Below, piece after piece: positions 52,040 through 62,500 of a DNA stretch of 64,000 bases. The stretch spans positions 248,001 through 312,000 of the forward strand of contig JAQBOM010000003.1 of assembly GCA_028288025.1 (NCBI GenBank), written 5' to 3'. Below the pieces are notes generated by a model. It had not been told where the DNA came from. It did not search any database and saw only the letters and a list, made by a program, of their open reading frames with translations. Within the stretch, counting starts at the first letter, position 1; each line of letters opens with the position of its first letter. The translations under genes and the position numbers were made by a program. This DNA comes from Mucilaginibacter sp. (GTDB lineage: Bacteria; Bacteroidota; Bacteroidia; Sphingobacteriales; Sphingobacteriaceae).

Positions 52040-53296
52040 ATGAGAAAACCACTGTTCATATTGCTTCCGTTTATCGCGATAACCGGATTCATATTGTTTA
52101 ATGCTTTCAAAAAAGGCGGCTATCCAAATGCCGCAGATGCTGGTAGCGGCTTAACTGTTCCGGCTGGCTTTAACGCAACTATTATTGCAGATAACATCGG
52201 CTATGCCAGGCACCTGGTTGCAACGCCGCAGGGTGATATATATGTGCATCTTTCTGCCCCGCGAAATGGTAAAAGCATTATCGTTTTACACGATGACGGT
52301 GCAAAAGCCGAAGTAAAAACCGGCTTCGGGAACTACGGCGGTACCGGCATATATATTAAAAACGGCTATTTATACGCTTCCTCTAATTCCGACATTTTCA
52401 GGTATAGGTTAAATGCAAAGGATGAAGTGATTGATCCCGCGCATCCCGAACGAATAGTAACCGGGCTGGTTAATCGCAGGATGCATGAATCAAAATCAAT
52501 CGTAGTTGACAACGCCGGCAACATCTATGTAAACATAGGCGCCTATTCAAATATCTGCAGCGAATTCGGCAAGGATAAAAAAGGCTGCCCTGTTTTAGAC
52601 GACGCAGCGGGTATCTGGCAGTTTAAAGTAGATAAACCTGATCAAAAACAGAGTGACGGCGTACATTATGCTACCGGGCTAAGAAACGTAGTTGGCCTTG
52701 ACTGGAACCAGCAGGATAACCAACTGTTTGTGATGCAGCACGGCCGCGACGCTTTACACGATTTGTTTCCGAATTTATACAGCGTACATCAGTCAGCCGA
52801 GTTACCTGCTGAATGTATGTTCGCTTTAAGAAGAGGCTCAAACGCAGGTTGGCCGTATGTGTACTATGACTGGATGCAGCATAAAAACATGATGGGACCC
52901 GAATATGGCGGCGATGGTAAAAAAGAAGCTGATAGCAAGTACCTTAAACCGGCAGCAGCATACCCGGGCCACTTCGCTCCCGATGGTTTACTTTTTTACA
53001 CCGGCAACCAATTTCCGGCAAAATATAAAAATGGTGCTTTCATTGCTTTTCACGGCTCGTGGAATAGAGCACCGGAGGCACAGGCGGGATATTTTGTTGT
53101 ATTCCAGCCATTCAAAAACGGACGGCCTTCTGGCCAATACGAAGTATTTGCTGATGGTTTTGCAGGTACTCCAGAGCAAAAAGCATCCGGCCGGGCAGTT
53201 CACCGCCCATGCGGATTGGCACAAAGCGCCGATGGCTCACTTTATGTAAGTGACGATAACAAAGGCACGATCTATAAGATCACATATAAAAAGTAA
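52040..53296 (+). CDS. PQQ-dependent sugar/sorbosone dehydrogenase-like protein
   Basis: A 418-residue exported beta-propeller with an N-terminal signal anchor (about residues 5-24). It resembles soluble glucose dehydrogenase/L-sorbosone dehydrogenase: blades with GFNATIIADNIGYARHLV, ATGLRNVVGLDWN, MQHGRDALHDLFPNLY, and the C-terminal HRPCGLAQSADGSLYVSDDNKGTIYKI. His and Arg/Asp residues typical of the PQQ site are present (QHGRD). Oxidation of sugars or alcohols in the periplasm is likely; whether PQQ is made here is unknown. Confidence 0.88.
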   Translation: MRKPLFILLPFIAITGFILFNAFKKGGYPNAADAGSGLTVPAGFNATIIADNIGYARHLVATPQGDIYVHLSAPRNGKSIIVLHDDGAKAEVKTGFGNYGGTGIYIKNGYLYASSNSDIFRYRLNAKDEVIDPAHPERIVTGLVNRRMHESKSIVVDNAGNIYVNIGAYSNICSEFGKDKKGCPVLDDAAGIWQFKVDKPDQKQSDGVHYATGLRNVVGLDWNQQDNQLFVMQHGRDALHDLFPNLYSVHQSAELPAECMFALRRGSNAGWPYVYYDWMQHKNMMGPEYGGDGKKEADSKYLKPAAAYPGHFAPDGLLFYTGNQFPAKYKNGAFIAFHGSWNRAPEAQAGYFVVFQPFKNGRPSGQYEVFADGFAGTPEQKASGRAVHRPCGLAQSADGSLYVSDDNKGTIYKITYKK

Positions 53297-53297
53297 A

Positions 53298-53420
53298 TGG
53301 TGATTTCACCGATTTTTGGGATGATTACACCGATTAATTGACAATCGGCGTAATCAAACTAAAATCGGTGAAATCTTATTAATATCGGTGCAATCATTTT
53401 ACTAATCGGTGTAATCCTCT
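53298..53420. repeat. word-repeat hairpin, ATCGGTGTAATC family
   Basis: The left arm has GATTTCACCGATT and GATTACACCGATTAA; the right half has AATCGGCGTAATCA, AATCGGTGAAATC, TATCGGTGCAATCA and AATCGGTGTAATCC. It lies between convergent genes. Related words occur at 62624-62661. Confidence 0.8.
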
Positions 53421-53421
53421 C

Positions 53422-54171
53422 CTACCCAAACCAATCAAACAAATCATTTTGCTTCAAGGTGAATTTGTTGGCAGCGTCGATATCTTTTACGATCAACCCC
53501 TCTCCCATTAAAATTAACCGGCTGCCGTAATTGTAGGCATCTTTTAAATTATGGGTGATGAGGATAGCGGTTAACTGGTAATCCTTAATCAATTTATCGG
53601 CAGTACGCATAACCAGGTCTGCGGAGCGCGGGTCGAGCGCGGCAGTGGGCTCGTCCAGCAACAATATCTTACAGCTATCCATTACGCTCATCAGCAAGGT
53701 CAAAGCCTGCCGTTGCCCGCCGGATAAGGTGCCCATTGGCTGGTCGATCTTATTTTCAAGGCCCATGCCCAGGGTATTGATCTTTTCCTTTACCTGCTTT
53801 TTAAAATCATCGTTGATACCAATAGAGAGCCCCTTGGGCCTGGTACGCATGGCCGCTAATCTGAAATTATCCAGTATGCTCAGATCAGAAGCGGTGCCGC
53901 TTACCGGGTTTTGAAAAACGCGGGCTATCCACCGGCTGCGCCGGTAATCGGGCAGGTCGGTTACATCTTCATCGTCAACAAGAATATTCCCCAAAGTTGG
54001 AAACACGCTACCGGCAACCATATCAAGCAAAGTGGTTTTACCCGACCCGTTAGCGCCGACAATAACAACAAACTCACCCTGTTTGATCGCCAGGCTCACT
54101 CCGTTCACGGCGTTTACCTGGTTAGCCTTGCCGGGATTGAAGGTTTTGTTGAGGTTTTGCAGGTGTATCAT
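53422..54171 (-). CDS. ABC transporter ATP-binding protein
   Basis: A 249-residue ATPase of the putative Trp/Tyr (ABC.X4, TrpXYZ-like) importer family. Walker A is VGANGSGKTTLL (about residue 35-46), the signature is LSGGQRQ, Walker B is ILLLDEPTAALDP, and the switch His is ITHNL. It belongs with the permease (54289-55155) and binding protein (55155-56126) upstream on the same strand, from which it is separated by a word-repeat hairpin. Confidence 0.93.
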   Translation of the reverse strand: MIHLQNLNKTFNPGKANQVNAVNGVSLAIKQGEFVVIVGANGSGKTTLLDMVAGSVFPTLGNILVDDEDVTDLPDYRRSRWIARVFQNPVSGTASDLSILDNFRLAAMRTRPKGLSIGINDDFKKQVKEKINTLGMGLENKIDQPMGTLSGGQRQALTLLMSVMDSCKILLLDEPTAALDPRSADLVMRTADKLIKDYQLTAILITHNLKDAYNYGSRLILMGEGLIVKDIDAANKFTLKQNDLFDWFG

Positions 54172-54178
54172 TTTTTTA

Positions 54179-54290
54179 TTTCGGATTTCGAATGTTCGAT
54201 TTCGGATTTGTTTTTTCTTACTTGTTTTAGAATAGAGTTCTGATTAATTGCTTTTTTAAATCCGAAATTGAAAATCCGAAATTCGAAATT
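54179..54290. repeat. word-repeat hairpin, TTTCGGAT family
   Basis: The left arm TTTCGGATTTCGAATGTTCG then ATTTCGGATT (54179-54209) opposes AAATCCGAAATTGAAAATCC then GAAATTCGAAATT (54258-54290). It lies inside an ABC operon, between ATPase and permease genes. Same words as 1589-1730, 52.6 kb away. Confidence 0.75.
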
Positions 54291-55155
54291 ACTTCGCTCT
54301 AAGCATTATCCTTGGCAAACTAACAATTACTAATACAAATGCCGCGGTCATCAGCTTTAACAGGTTAGCATCGACACCTATATCCAGCGTTACAGCTAAT
54401 ACCAATTGAAATATTACCGCGCCGGCCAGCACCAGCATTAAACTGAGCCACACCGTAGTGATACGAAACCAATTGATTAGCGTTTCCGCTATAATTACCG
54501 AGCCAAGCCCAACTATAACTACCCCGATACCCATACTGATGTCCGTAAACCCCTGGAACTGGCTTATTAAATACCCACTTACGGCAGTTAAAGCGTTCGC
54601 CAGTGCCAGCCCGATAATTTTCATCCGATCGGTGTTAACACCAAGCGATCGGATCATGGACTCACTGTTACCTGTCGCGCGCATAGCGATGCCAAAATCG
54701 GTTTTGAGCATGTAGCCTATTATGCCTGTAATAATGATGACAAAAATGGCTAATATCCAAAATGTGTTATGATTGGGATCTGCGCTTATTGTAATCACCG
54801 AGAATAAAGAGGACACATTAATAAGCGGCAGGTTCGACCGGCCCATCAGCGATAAATTAACTGAATACAGGGCAGTCATCACCAAAATTCCGGCCAGCAG
54901 CGCATTTATTTTCAGTTTCGTGTGGATAATGCCGGTCAGCGCCCCGGCCAGGCCTCCGGCTAAAATTACGGCCGGTAGAATAATGTACCCCGGCTGGTGA
55001 TGTGTGAGCAAAATTGCTGTGACCACTCCGCCAAGCGTATAGCTGCCGTCCGTAGTGATATCAGGGATGTTAAATATTTTCATGGATATATATATTCCTA
55101 GCGCCAGTGCCGAAAAGCAAAGCCCTTGTAAGAGCGCGGTGAGGTAAAAATCCAT
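54289..55155 (-). CDS. ABC transporter permease
   Basis: A 288-residue inner-membrane permease with eight or so membrane segments. It has the features of the BPD branched-chain/ABC.X4 permeases: the MKIFNIPDITTDGSYTLGG segment near the start, then GILVMTALYSVNLSLMGRSN and LGSVIIAETLINWF. Its start overlaps the stop of the binding-protein gene by one base (TAATG). It imports a small organic solute, possibly an aromatic amino acid. Confidence 0.92.
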   Translation of the reverse strand: MDFYLTALLQGLCFSALALGIYISMKIFNIPDITTDGSYTLGGVVTAILLTHHQPGYIILPAVILAGGLAGALTGIIHTKLKINALLAGILVMTALYSVNLSLMGRSNLPLINVSSLFSVITISADPNHNTFWILAIFVIIITGIIGYMLKTDFGIAMRATGNSESMIRSLGVNTDRMKIIGLALANALTAVSGYLISQFQGFTDISMGIGVVIVGLGSVIIAETLINWFRITTVWLSLMLVLAGAVIFQLVLAVTLDIGVDANLLKLMTAAFVLVIVSLPRIMLRAK

Positions 55156-56126
55156 TATTTAACCGGTTGAAAATTAAGTGGAACAGTGATATGATATTTT
55201 TTTGCCGCTTCAACATTATATACACGCCTCCTCACTTTTACCATTTCAGGGTGCAAGCCTGCCGTGCGATGCGTTTTTAAAAATTGCGCTGCCTGCTCGC
55301 CGGCCTGGTAGCCCCATTGATAAATATCAGCGCCAAACGCGGCTACCGCGCCGCGTTGCACCAACCCGGCCTCGCTGGTAAATATGGGCACATTCTTCTG
55401 GTTACAGCTTTTTAGTATGGTCTCGAACGATGCGAACACGGTATTATCCGGGTTGGCAAAAAATGCATCTATATTTTTACTGAGCAACGACTGGGTAACC
55501 AGTTGCGCATCGGCCGAAGAATTTAGCGGTAAAGCTATTAAAGTAATATTTGACTTATCAGCCAGGCCCTGTATCCTTTTCATGGCATCAACCGATTGCG
55601 GTTCCGACTGGTTATAAATCATCCCAATAACCAATTTACCGGACAAGGGCTTAATGAATTTGGGGATGTATGAAAATGAGGTGTCGATGTAATTAAAATC
55701 TTCAACCGCGCCAAATAAATTGGGTTGGCTTTTGCCTTGGGCGTCCTGCAGGTTCATTACCTTAACCGTTGGCGAAACCATCATAAAAATGGGAATAGTT
55801 TTGGTTTTCTGCGCAGCGGTGATGCTGGATAAAGTAGTGCAGGTGGCCATCAGGTCAACCTTTTCGGATACAAAGTAATTGACGATCTGCGTCAGTGTGG
55901 GAATGCTGCCCTGCGCATTGCGGTATTCTATATTTACGTTTTTACCCGCTTCGCTAAAACCGTTTTTCTTAAGCGCATCGGTAAACCCGGTTCGGGCCGG
56001 CGCGATAGTAGCATCCTCAAAAGCATCTACAAAACCAACCACAGGAACGGAACTTTTTGTACCGGAATGACACGAGACGATGATTATCGCTATAAAAAAC
56101 AGCAATATAAATTTTATCAGCTTCAT
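55155..56126 (-). CDS. ABC transporter substrate-binding lipoprotein
   Basis: A 323-residue binding protein of the ABC.X4 (TrpX-like) type, first gene of the transporter unit. The lipobox is IIIVSCHSG (Cys19). The type I periplasmic-binding fold carries VVGFVDAFEDATIAPARTGFTDALKKNGFSE and the C-terminal motif GAVAAFGADIYQWGYQAGEQAAQFL. The substrate in this family is often an aromatic amino acid; here it is inferred only. The stop overlaps the permease start. Confidence 0.92.
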   Translation of the reverse strand: MKLIKFILLFFIAIIIVSCHSGTKSSVPVVGFVDAFEDATIAPARTGFTDALKKNGFSEAGKNVNIEYRNAQGSIPTLTQIVNYFVSEKVDLMATCTTLSSITAAQKTKTIPIFMMVSPTVKVMNLQDAQGKSQPNLFGAVEDFNYIDTSFSYIPKFIKPLSGKLVIGMIYNQSEPQSVDAMKRIQGLADKSNITLIALPLNSSADAQLVTQSLLSKNIDAFFANPDNTVFASFETILKSCNQKNVPIFTSEAGLVQRGAVAAFGADIYQWGYQAGEQAAQFLKTHRTAGLHPEMVKVRRRVYNVEAAKKYHITVPLNFQPVK

Positions 56127-56205
56127 GGCCTCTAAGGTAAGTAAAGGAGGTGAAGGGTTAAGGGAATAACAGTGCTTATTTAATATTCGTTAGAGTACGG
56201 CTATT

Positions 56206-56865
56206 TTACTTTGTAAGAGATTCAATTCTTTTGATTTCCGCGGCGAATTTCTTTGCTGTTGTAACGGGAACCGGCTTGTTTGTATCGTCTTCAAAACCTC
56301 TGAATTTACCGTAAATAGCTGTGTTTTTCTGTATTGTTAGAACAGTATCTATTTTTATCCCATCCTTGGTTACTTTATAATATAAAATTGGATTATAGTC
56401 GGTAAGTTCATTATGATCGCCCCAAATTTCGCTATATCCCCAAAAACCAGCATATTCTAAAGTTTTGTTCCCGGCTAAATCGGCCGCCCTTGCAATAAAC
56501 GTGGGTAACTTACTTTTTTTTACAATTTTGTTATTGCTGACCATAATATGCATTAGATAGTTCTTGTTTGGCCTATCATTAACTTCTAACAAAATTTCGT
56601 ACGAATTGGTATTTAGTTTATTGATTATTGGATAAAGTCTGTCACCAAATTCATACTCTCTTGTCGTATCAGAAAACACTCGTTTACCAGCATGAAAAAC
56701 AAAAAGTGTGCTGTACGTAGAAAAATTTCCAAAATCTTCTCCCTTGCTTAGATGTAAACTAAAATCTGAATTTAGGGCTATGGTCTTTTCCTTTGCGAAA
56801 TTCTGAGCCCATGATCTTAAACAAAAGAATAAAAGAATTGCAAAAAGATATATTTTCAATTTCAT
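56206..56865 (-). CDS. secreted protein of unknown function
   Basis: A 219-residue exported protein with a signal peptide (1-20, ending SWAQ). It is beta-rich, with repeated short strand pairs (YSTLFVFHAGKRVFSDT; YPIINKLNTNSYEILLEVND), and ends in a Lys/Glu helix. I recognise no family. It stands alone between the ABC unit and the divergent aminotransferase gene. No promoter box. Confidence 0.7.
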   Translation of the reverse strand: MKLKIYLFAILLFFCLRSWAQNFAKEKTIALNSDFSLHLSKGEDFGNFSTYSTLFVFHAGKRVFSDTTREYEFGDRLYPIINKLNTNSYEILLEVNDRPNKNYLMHIMVSNNKIVKKSKLPTFIARAADLAGNKTLEYAGFWGYSEIWGDHNELTDYNPILYYKVTKDGIKIDTVLTIQKNTAIYGKFRGFEDDTNKPVPVTTAKKFAAEIKRIESLTK

Positions 56866-56978
56866 CTTACTAAATTAACTAATTAAGACGAAATGTTAAC
56901 TGAGGTAAAAGAAACCTTTTGCCTTTTCGCTTTCGCCTTTCACCTCCTCTGAAGCTTTTTCCTTATTTTAGCCCCCGA

Positions 56979-58124
56979 ATGACACCTCTTATCTCAAAAT
57001 TACCTGCTATAGGGACTAATATCTTTACCGTAATGTCGGGTTTGGCAACCGAAGTCGGCGCTATTAACCTGTCGCAGGGATTCCCAGATTTTAACACTTC
57101 ACCGGAGTTGGTTGAACTGGTGCACACTGCCATGAACAACGGTCAAAACCAATACGCGCCGATGCCGGGCGTAATGGCTTTGCGCGAGCAGATAGCCCAC
57201 AAAACCGAAAAACTATATGGGGCCGTTTACAACCCGGATACCGAGATCACCATTACAGCTGGCGGCACACAGGCCATATTTACCGCTATAACGGCCATTA
57301 TAAACCCAAATGACGAGGTGATCATATTCGAGCCGGCTTACGACTGTTACGCTCCTGCCATTAAATTAATGGGGGGTATCGTGAAGTCACTTGAGCTGGA
57401 GCCGCCGGATTACCGCATTGCCTGGGATATGGTTAAAAGGCTGATCAACAGCAAAACCAGGATGATCATCCTGAATTCGCCGCAAAACCCAACGGCGACT
57501 ATCCTGCATAAGGAAGATATTGACGAATTGTGTGCGATTGTAAAAAATCAGGACATCTTGATATTGAGCGACGAGGTGTATGAACACCTGGTGTTCGACG
57601 GTGAAAAACACCATAGCATGGCTAAATACGCCGAGTTACGGAAACGCAGCTTTATTGTATCCTCATTCGGAAAAACGTTACATGCCACGGGCTGGAAACT
57701 GGGTTATTGCGTAGCACCGGCTCCATTAATGCAGGAATTCAGGAAGGTACACCAATTTTTGGTTTTCAGCGTTAATACTCCGTTGCAATATGCCATTGCC
57801 GAATATTTGAAGAACGAAGATCATTACTTAAGCCTGCCGGGATTTTTCCAGCAAAAGCGCGATTATTTCCGCAAAGGGCTTGAACAAACCCGTTTTGAAC
57901 TATTGCCATGTTATGGCTCATATTTTCAATCGGTAAGCTTTAAGAATATAACAGACGAGAAGGACGTTGACTTTGCCCTCCGTTTAACAAAAGAGATCGG
58001 CGTGGCATCTATACCAACATCGGTGTTTTATACACAAGGCACCGATCACCAGGTTTTGCGGTTTTGCTTCGCCAAAAAAGAAGAAACGCTTGATAAGGCA
58101 CTTGAGCGGTTGATAAAGTTGTAG
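56979..58124 (+). CDS. class I/II aminotransferase, methionine/glutamine transaminase-like
   Basis: A 381-residue PLP aminotransferase of the YbdL/kynurenine-glutamine transaminase K group. It contains GFPDFNTSPELVELV, the PLP-binding loop TAGGTQAIFTAITA, the SPQNPTATILHKEDI block, the PLP Lys in SSFGKTLHATGWKLGY, and a C-terminal FCFAKKEETLDKA. It lies 183 bp before a nitrilase of the omega-amidase type; that pair performs glutamine or methionine transamination followed by omega-amide hydrolysis in other organisms. The ATG at 56979 was chosen over one 20 codons earlier. Confidence 0.9.
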   Translation: MTPLISKLPAIGTNIFTVMSGLATEVGAINLSQGFPDFNTSPELVELVHTAMNNGQNQYAPMPGVMALREQIAHKTEKLYGAVYNPDTEITITAGGTQAIFTAITAIINPNDEVIIFEPAYDCYAPAIKLMGGIVKSLELEPPDYRIAWDMVKRLINSKTRMIILNSPQNPTATILHKEDIDELCAIVKNQDILILSDEVYEHLVFDGEKHHSMAKYAELRKRSFIVSSFGKTLHATGWKLGYCVAPAPLMQEFRKVHQFLVFSVNTPLQYAIAEYLKNEDHYLSLPGFFQQKRDYFRKGLEQTRFELLPCYGSYFQSVSFKNITDEKDVDFALRLTKEIGVASIPTSVFYTQGTDHQVLRFCFAKKEETLDKALERLIKL

Positions 58125-58133
58125 CGGGGAATT

Positions 58134-58303
58134 CATGGTCGATAGTCCATAGACCATGGAAAATAGATGGTTAATAAAATGCCTTTGATCCGTTATGTAT
58201 TTCCAATGTATAGGAACATAGAATGAATTAAATTAGATGCATTTGGATATTTTTTTACAATGGTAACTATGGTCTATTGACCAAGGACTATGGACTAAAG
58301 CCA
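58134..58303. repeat. word-repeat hairpin, GTCCATAGACC family
   Basis: The left arm (58134-58160) holds CATGGTCGATAGTCCATAGACCATGG-type words; the right arm (58261-58300) has TGGTAACTATGGTCTATTGA then CCAAGGACTATGGACTA. It fills the gap between aminotransferase and nitrilase genes. A 24-nt block matches 11810-11833. Confidence 0.75.
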
Positions 58304-58307
58304 AACT

Positions 58308-59084
58308 ATGGATAATTTAAAAATTACCGTATTCCAGGGATACCTTTTCTGGGAGAACATTGACCGGAACCTGCAGAATATCAGTATTCGGTTATCCGCC
58401 CTGCGCGAAAAAACCAACCTTATTATCCTGCCTGAGATGTTCAGCACCGGATTTACCATGCGCGCGGATGCTTTGGCTGAACCCATGGGCGGCAAAACTA
58501 TGAAGTGGATGCAAACAACTGCAGCGCTTTATAATAGTGTGATCACCGGAAGTATTATCATCAAAGAAAATGGCAAATATTATAACCGTTTAATATGGAT
58601 GCGCCCGGATGGCAACTATGAGCATTATGATAAGCGGCACTTATTCGCTTTGGGAAAAGAACACGAGACCTACACCCCCGGAGACAAGAAATTAATTGTG
58701 GAACTAAACGGGTGGAACATTTGCCCGATGATATGTTACGACCTGCGTTTCCCCGTATGGCAGCGAAACGTTGACTGTGAATACGACCTGCTGCTTATGG
58801 TAGCCAACTGGCCCGAGCGGCGGATAGCGCACTGGCGGGCACTGATACTGGCACGTGCTATCGAAAACCAGGCTTATGTGATTGGCGTGAACCGGGTTGG
58901 GCACGATGGCAACGAGGTTTACCATTCCGGCGATTCAACCTGCATTGATCCCAACGGGAACACGGTTTATTACAAACGCGATGAAGAGGACATGTACACC
59001 TTTCCAATCATTGCAGATGAAGTAAAAAAGACCAGGCGAGCCCTGCCCTTTTTGAAGGATGCAGATGAGTTCAGGATCGTTTAA
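58308..59084 (+). CDS. nitrilase-superfamily omega-amidase-like hydrolase
   Basis: A 258-residue carbon-nitrogen hydrolase of the YafV/NIT2 type. The triad is Glu in ILPEMFSTGF, Lys in EHYDKRHLF and Cys in CPMICYDLRFP. YafV and mammalian NIT2 hydrolyse alpha-ketoglutaramate and alpha-ketosuccinamate, the products of glutamine or asparagine transamination. The upstream transaminase fits as partner. The two genes are separated by a word-repeat hairpin. Confidence 0.9.
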   Translation: MDNLKITVFQGYLFWENIDRNLQNISIRLSALREKTNLIILPEMFSTGFTMRADALAEPMGGKTMKWMQTTAALYNSVITGSIIIKENGKYYNRLIWMRPDGNYEHYDKRHLFALGKEHETYTPGDKKLIVELNGWNICPMICYDLRFPVWQRNVDCEYDLLLMVANWPERRIAHWRALILARAIENQAYVIGVNRVGHDGNEVYHSGDSTCIDPNGNTVYYKRDEEDMYTFPIIADEVKKTRRALPFLKDADEFRIV

Positions 59085-59105
59085 TTAACCGCTGCTGTGC
59101 CGGAA

Positions 59106-59492
59106 ATGAAAAAAACACCCACTCTTGTGTTACTAAAAACTGCTTCCCGGTTGGTATTACTTATTGGAGCTGCAGTCTCACTTTTTTTGGTTATTCACGC
59201 CGGGCATAAAAACGCTTCTGTTATTCTTCCGTTGCTTTTCGTGATTTGGGTACTTTCCCCTTATATCGGGTTACTGATTACCATCAGGATATCGAAGGTA
59301 TGGCAGGCTTCTTCCCGTACTATACTTCACTACTTAGTTATTTCTTCTACCCTTTGTTGTGTGATAGCCTATAGCGGTATTTTGACGCCCTCCGACGTTA
59401 AACCCGCTGCTATCTTCCTGATTACTCCGCTGCTATTATGGGTTGCGATAGCGATAACTATACCTGTTTTACGCTCGCATAAAGCAAAATAA
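59106..59492 (+). CDS. four-TM membrane protein
   Basis: A 128-residue inner-membrane protein with four predicted segments (about 10-32, 38-60, 70-92, 98-120): LVLLIGAAVSLFLVIH, LPLLFVIWVLSPYIGLLIT, ILHYLVISSTLCCVIAYSG, and FLITPLLLWVAIAITIPVL. No family is recognised. It follows the nitrilase gene by 21 bp on the same strand and may be cotranscribed. ATG at 59106 preferred to GTG at 59097, though either is possible. Confidence 0.75.
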   Translation: MKKTPTLVLLKTASRLVLLIGAAVSLFLVIHAGHKNASVILPLLFVIWVLSPYIGLLITIRISKVWQASSRTILHYLVISSTLCCVIAYSGILTPSDVKPAAIFLITPLLLWVAIAITIPVLRSHKAK

Positions 59493-59536
59493 AATAAATA
59501 CTTTCACCCAACTTATGTAGTAACTTAATAAACACC

Positions 59537-62500
59537 ATGAAACCCCTAGTTCGAAGTATATTATTGTTCAGCTTTACCATATTTTTCTCAATATCCTCAT
59601 TCGGCCAACGAAAAAAAGATTATACCCAGTTCGTCAATCCATTTATTGGTACAGGCGGGCACGGGCATACATACCCGGGCGCAGTGGCGCCGTTTGGCAT
59701 GGTGCAGTTAAGTCCGGATACCCGGTTAACGGGCTGGGATGGCTGTTCGGGTTATTATTATACTGATACATTGGTTTACGGCTTTTCGCATACCCATTTG
59801 AGCGGTACCGGCATTGCCGATTATTGTGATGTGTTGTTTATGCCGACTACCGGCGAGCCGCAATTTAAAAACACGGACTATTCGTCCGGGTTTAAAAAGA
59901 AAAACGAAACAGCCAGTCCGGGATATTATAAAACGCATTTGGATAAATACAATATTGATGTGGAGTTGACCGCTACCACCCGTGCAGGCATGCACCACTA
60001 CACCTTTCCAAAAACGCAGCAAGCCAATATTATTATCGACCTGCAGCACCGTGATGAAGTGCTCGACTCGTGGATAGAAGTGGTAAACGACCACGAAATA
60101 CACGGGTTCCGACGTTCAAAGGGCTGGGCAGGCGACCAATCGCTTTACTTCTACGCAAAATTTTCGGTGCCTTTTAAAACCTACGGCATAGCATCCAACG
60201 ACCAGGTGCAAACCGGGCAAAACAAAGTGCAGGGTAAAAACATCAAGCTGTATATCCAGTTTGATAACCCGGGCGATGTAGTTTCCAAAGTTGGCATTTC
60301 GTCGGTAAGCGCCGAAGGCGCTTTAAAAAACCTGGACGCGGAAATGCCTGATTTTGATTTTAAGAGCGTTCAAAAGGGAACCAAAGCGTTTTGGAACGCC
60401 GAGCTGTCAAAAATAGAAGTGCAGGGCGGCGGCCCCGATGCTTCGGCACAACGTGAGCCGCAGAACATGAACCCGCAAAGCGGGTATAACAGCCAAACCG
60501 GTTCGTACCGTCAGCCGCAGCAAAAAAGACAGCCGATCATCGATTATGCAAAGATCAAGCAGGTTACTTTTTACACCGCCCTTTACCACACTATGCTGGC
60601 ACCAAATGTTTACAGCGATGTTGACGGGCAATACCGGGGGCTGGACCAAAAGGTGCATACCGCAACCGGTTTTAATTATTACACGGTGTTTTCCTTATGG
60701 GATACCTACCGCGCCGAGGACCCGCTGCTGAACCTGATCGACCGTAAGCGGACGCTTGATTTCATCAAATCGTTTTTGGCCATGTATGAGCAGGGCGGCT
60801 TACTGCCGATATGGCCGCTAGGGTCAATCGAAACGTTTTGCATGGTGGGCAACCATTCGATACCGGTTATTGTGGATGCATACGCGAAGGGCATCCGCGA
60901 TTTTAATGCCGAGGAAGCATTTACCGCTATGAAAGCCGCTGTAAACCGTAACCAGTTCGGGCTGGATTCGTACCGGAAAAATGGCGTGGTTTTATCAGAC
61001 GATGAGCCGGAATCGGTATCCAAAACCTTAGAGTATGCCTTCGACGATTGGAGCATTGCCCAAATGGCAAAAATGCTCAACAAACCGGATGATTATTCGA
61101 TATTTATACAGCGTGCGCAATATTGGAAAAATAATTTCAACAACCAGAACGGATTTATGCAAGCACGCGCAAACGGGGGATGGTTTACACCGTTCGACGC
61201 AACTGAGATCAATAACAATTATACGGAAGGCAACTCGTGGCAGTACTCATTTTTAGCGCCGCAGGATATTGAAAGCCTGGTGAGCCGTATGGGCGGGAAA
61301 GCCGGGTTTGAAAGCAAACTGGACGAGTTGTTCACCACTGATTCAAAACTCAACGGGCGCCAGCAGGCAGATGTTACGGGTTTGATCGGCCAGTACGCAC
61401 ATGGCAATGAGCCCAGTCACCACATGGCTTATTTATACAATTTTACTGACGCACCTGATAAAACACAATTTTATATTAACCGGATTTTAAGAGAAGAATA
61501 CAGCGACAAACCGGATGGCTTATCGGGGAACGAAGACTGCGGGCAAATGTCGGCCTGGTATGTAATGAGCTCGCTGGGCATTTACAACATCGCACCCGGG
61601 CAGCAGCAATTTCAGATCGGCATCCCGCAATTTGATAAGGCGGTGATCAACCTGGAGAATGGCAAGAAATTCACCATCCTGAACCCGGGCGCAAGTATCA
61701 GCCGTGGCGATATTTACCTGCAGGGCATCAACCTCAATAAAAAGGCTTACAACAAACTTTACCTCGATTATTCATCTGTTGCCGGCGGCGGCGAGTTTGA
61801 AGTGTTTACCGGCCGTTTACCCAACCGCCTGTTTATGCAGGACCTGGAAAAACCGACATCAACCATTACCGACAACCTGATCGTGCCAAACCCATACATC
61901 GTCGCCCCGGCGAAAACATTTAAACAGCCTATCAGCATTGAAATAAAAAATGCGGATGCGGGTGCCAAAATATATTATACGCTTGATGGATCTGCTCCTA
62001 CCGCAAATTCAACTTTGTATACTTTGCCGATAACCATTTCGGTCAACACCACCGTTAAGGCCACAGCCGTAGAAAACGGCAAAACCAGCTTTGTTGATGA
62101 AGGCACGTTTACTAAGATCCGCGACGATATTAAGCTCACCCTGGTAAATAAATATCTCCCTAATTATGCCGACGAAGGCGATAATGCCCTTATAAATGGC
62201 ATACATGGCAAAGCCAACTGGCGCTTGGGCAACTGGCAGGGTTTCCGGGCAAACGACCTTATCGCGATAATTGATATGGAGCGGGTAAGACCCATCAAAC
62301 AGGTAAGCTTGGGTGCATTGCAAGATAGTCGTGCATGGATCGTTTTCCCCCAGTATATGCAGGTTTGGGTATCAGACGATGGCAGCAACTATAAACTGGC
62401 CGCAACAGTAAATACGAAAGTGGATATAAAAGACCTGAATGTACAAACGCAAGAGTTTGCAGCGCCGATAAATGTGAAAGCAAGGTATATCAAGCTGATA

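Noticed and set aside
53298..53420. CRISPR-like series of ATCGGTGTAATC words
   Set aside because: Words are 12-13 nt and degenerate, spacers vary from 0 to about 15 nt, orientation switches, and no cas genes are near.
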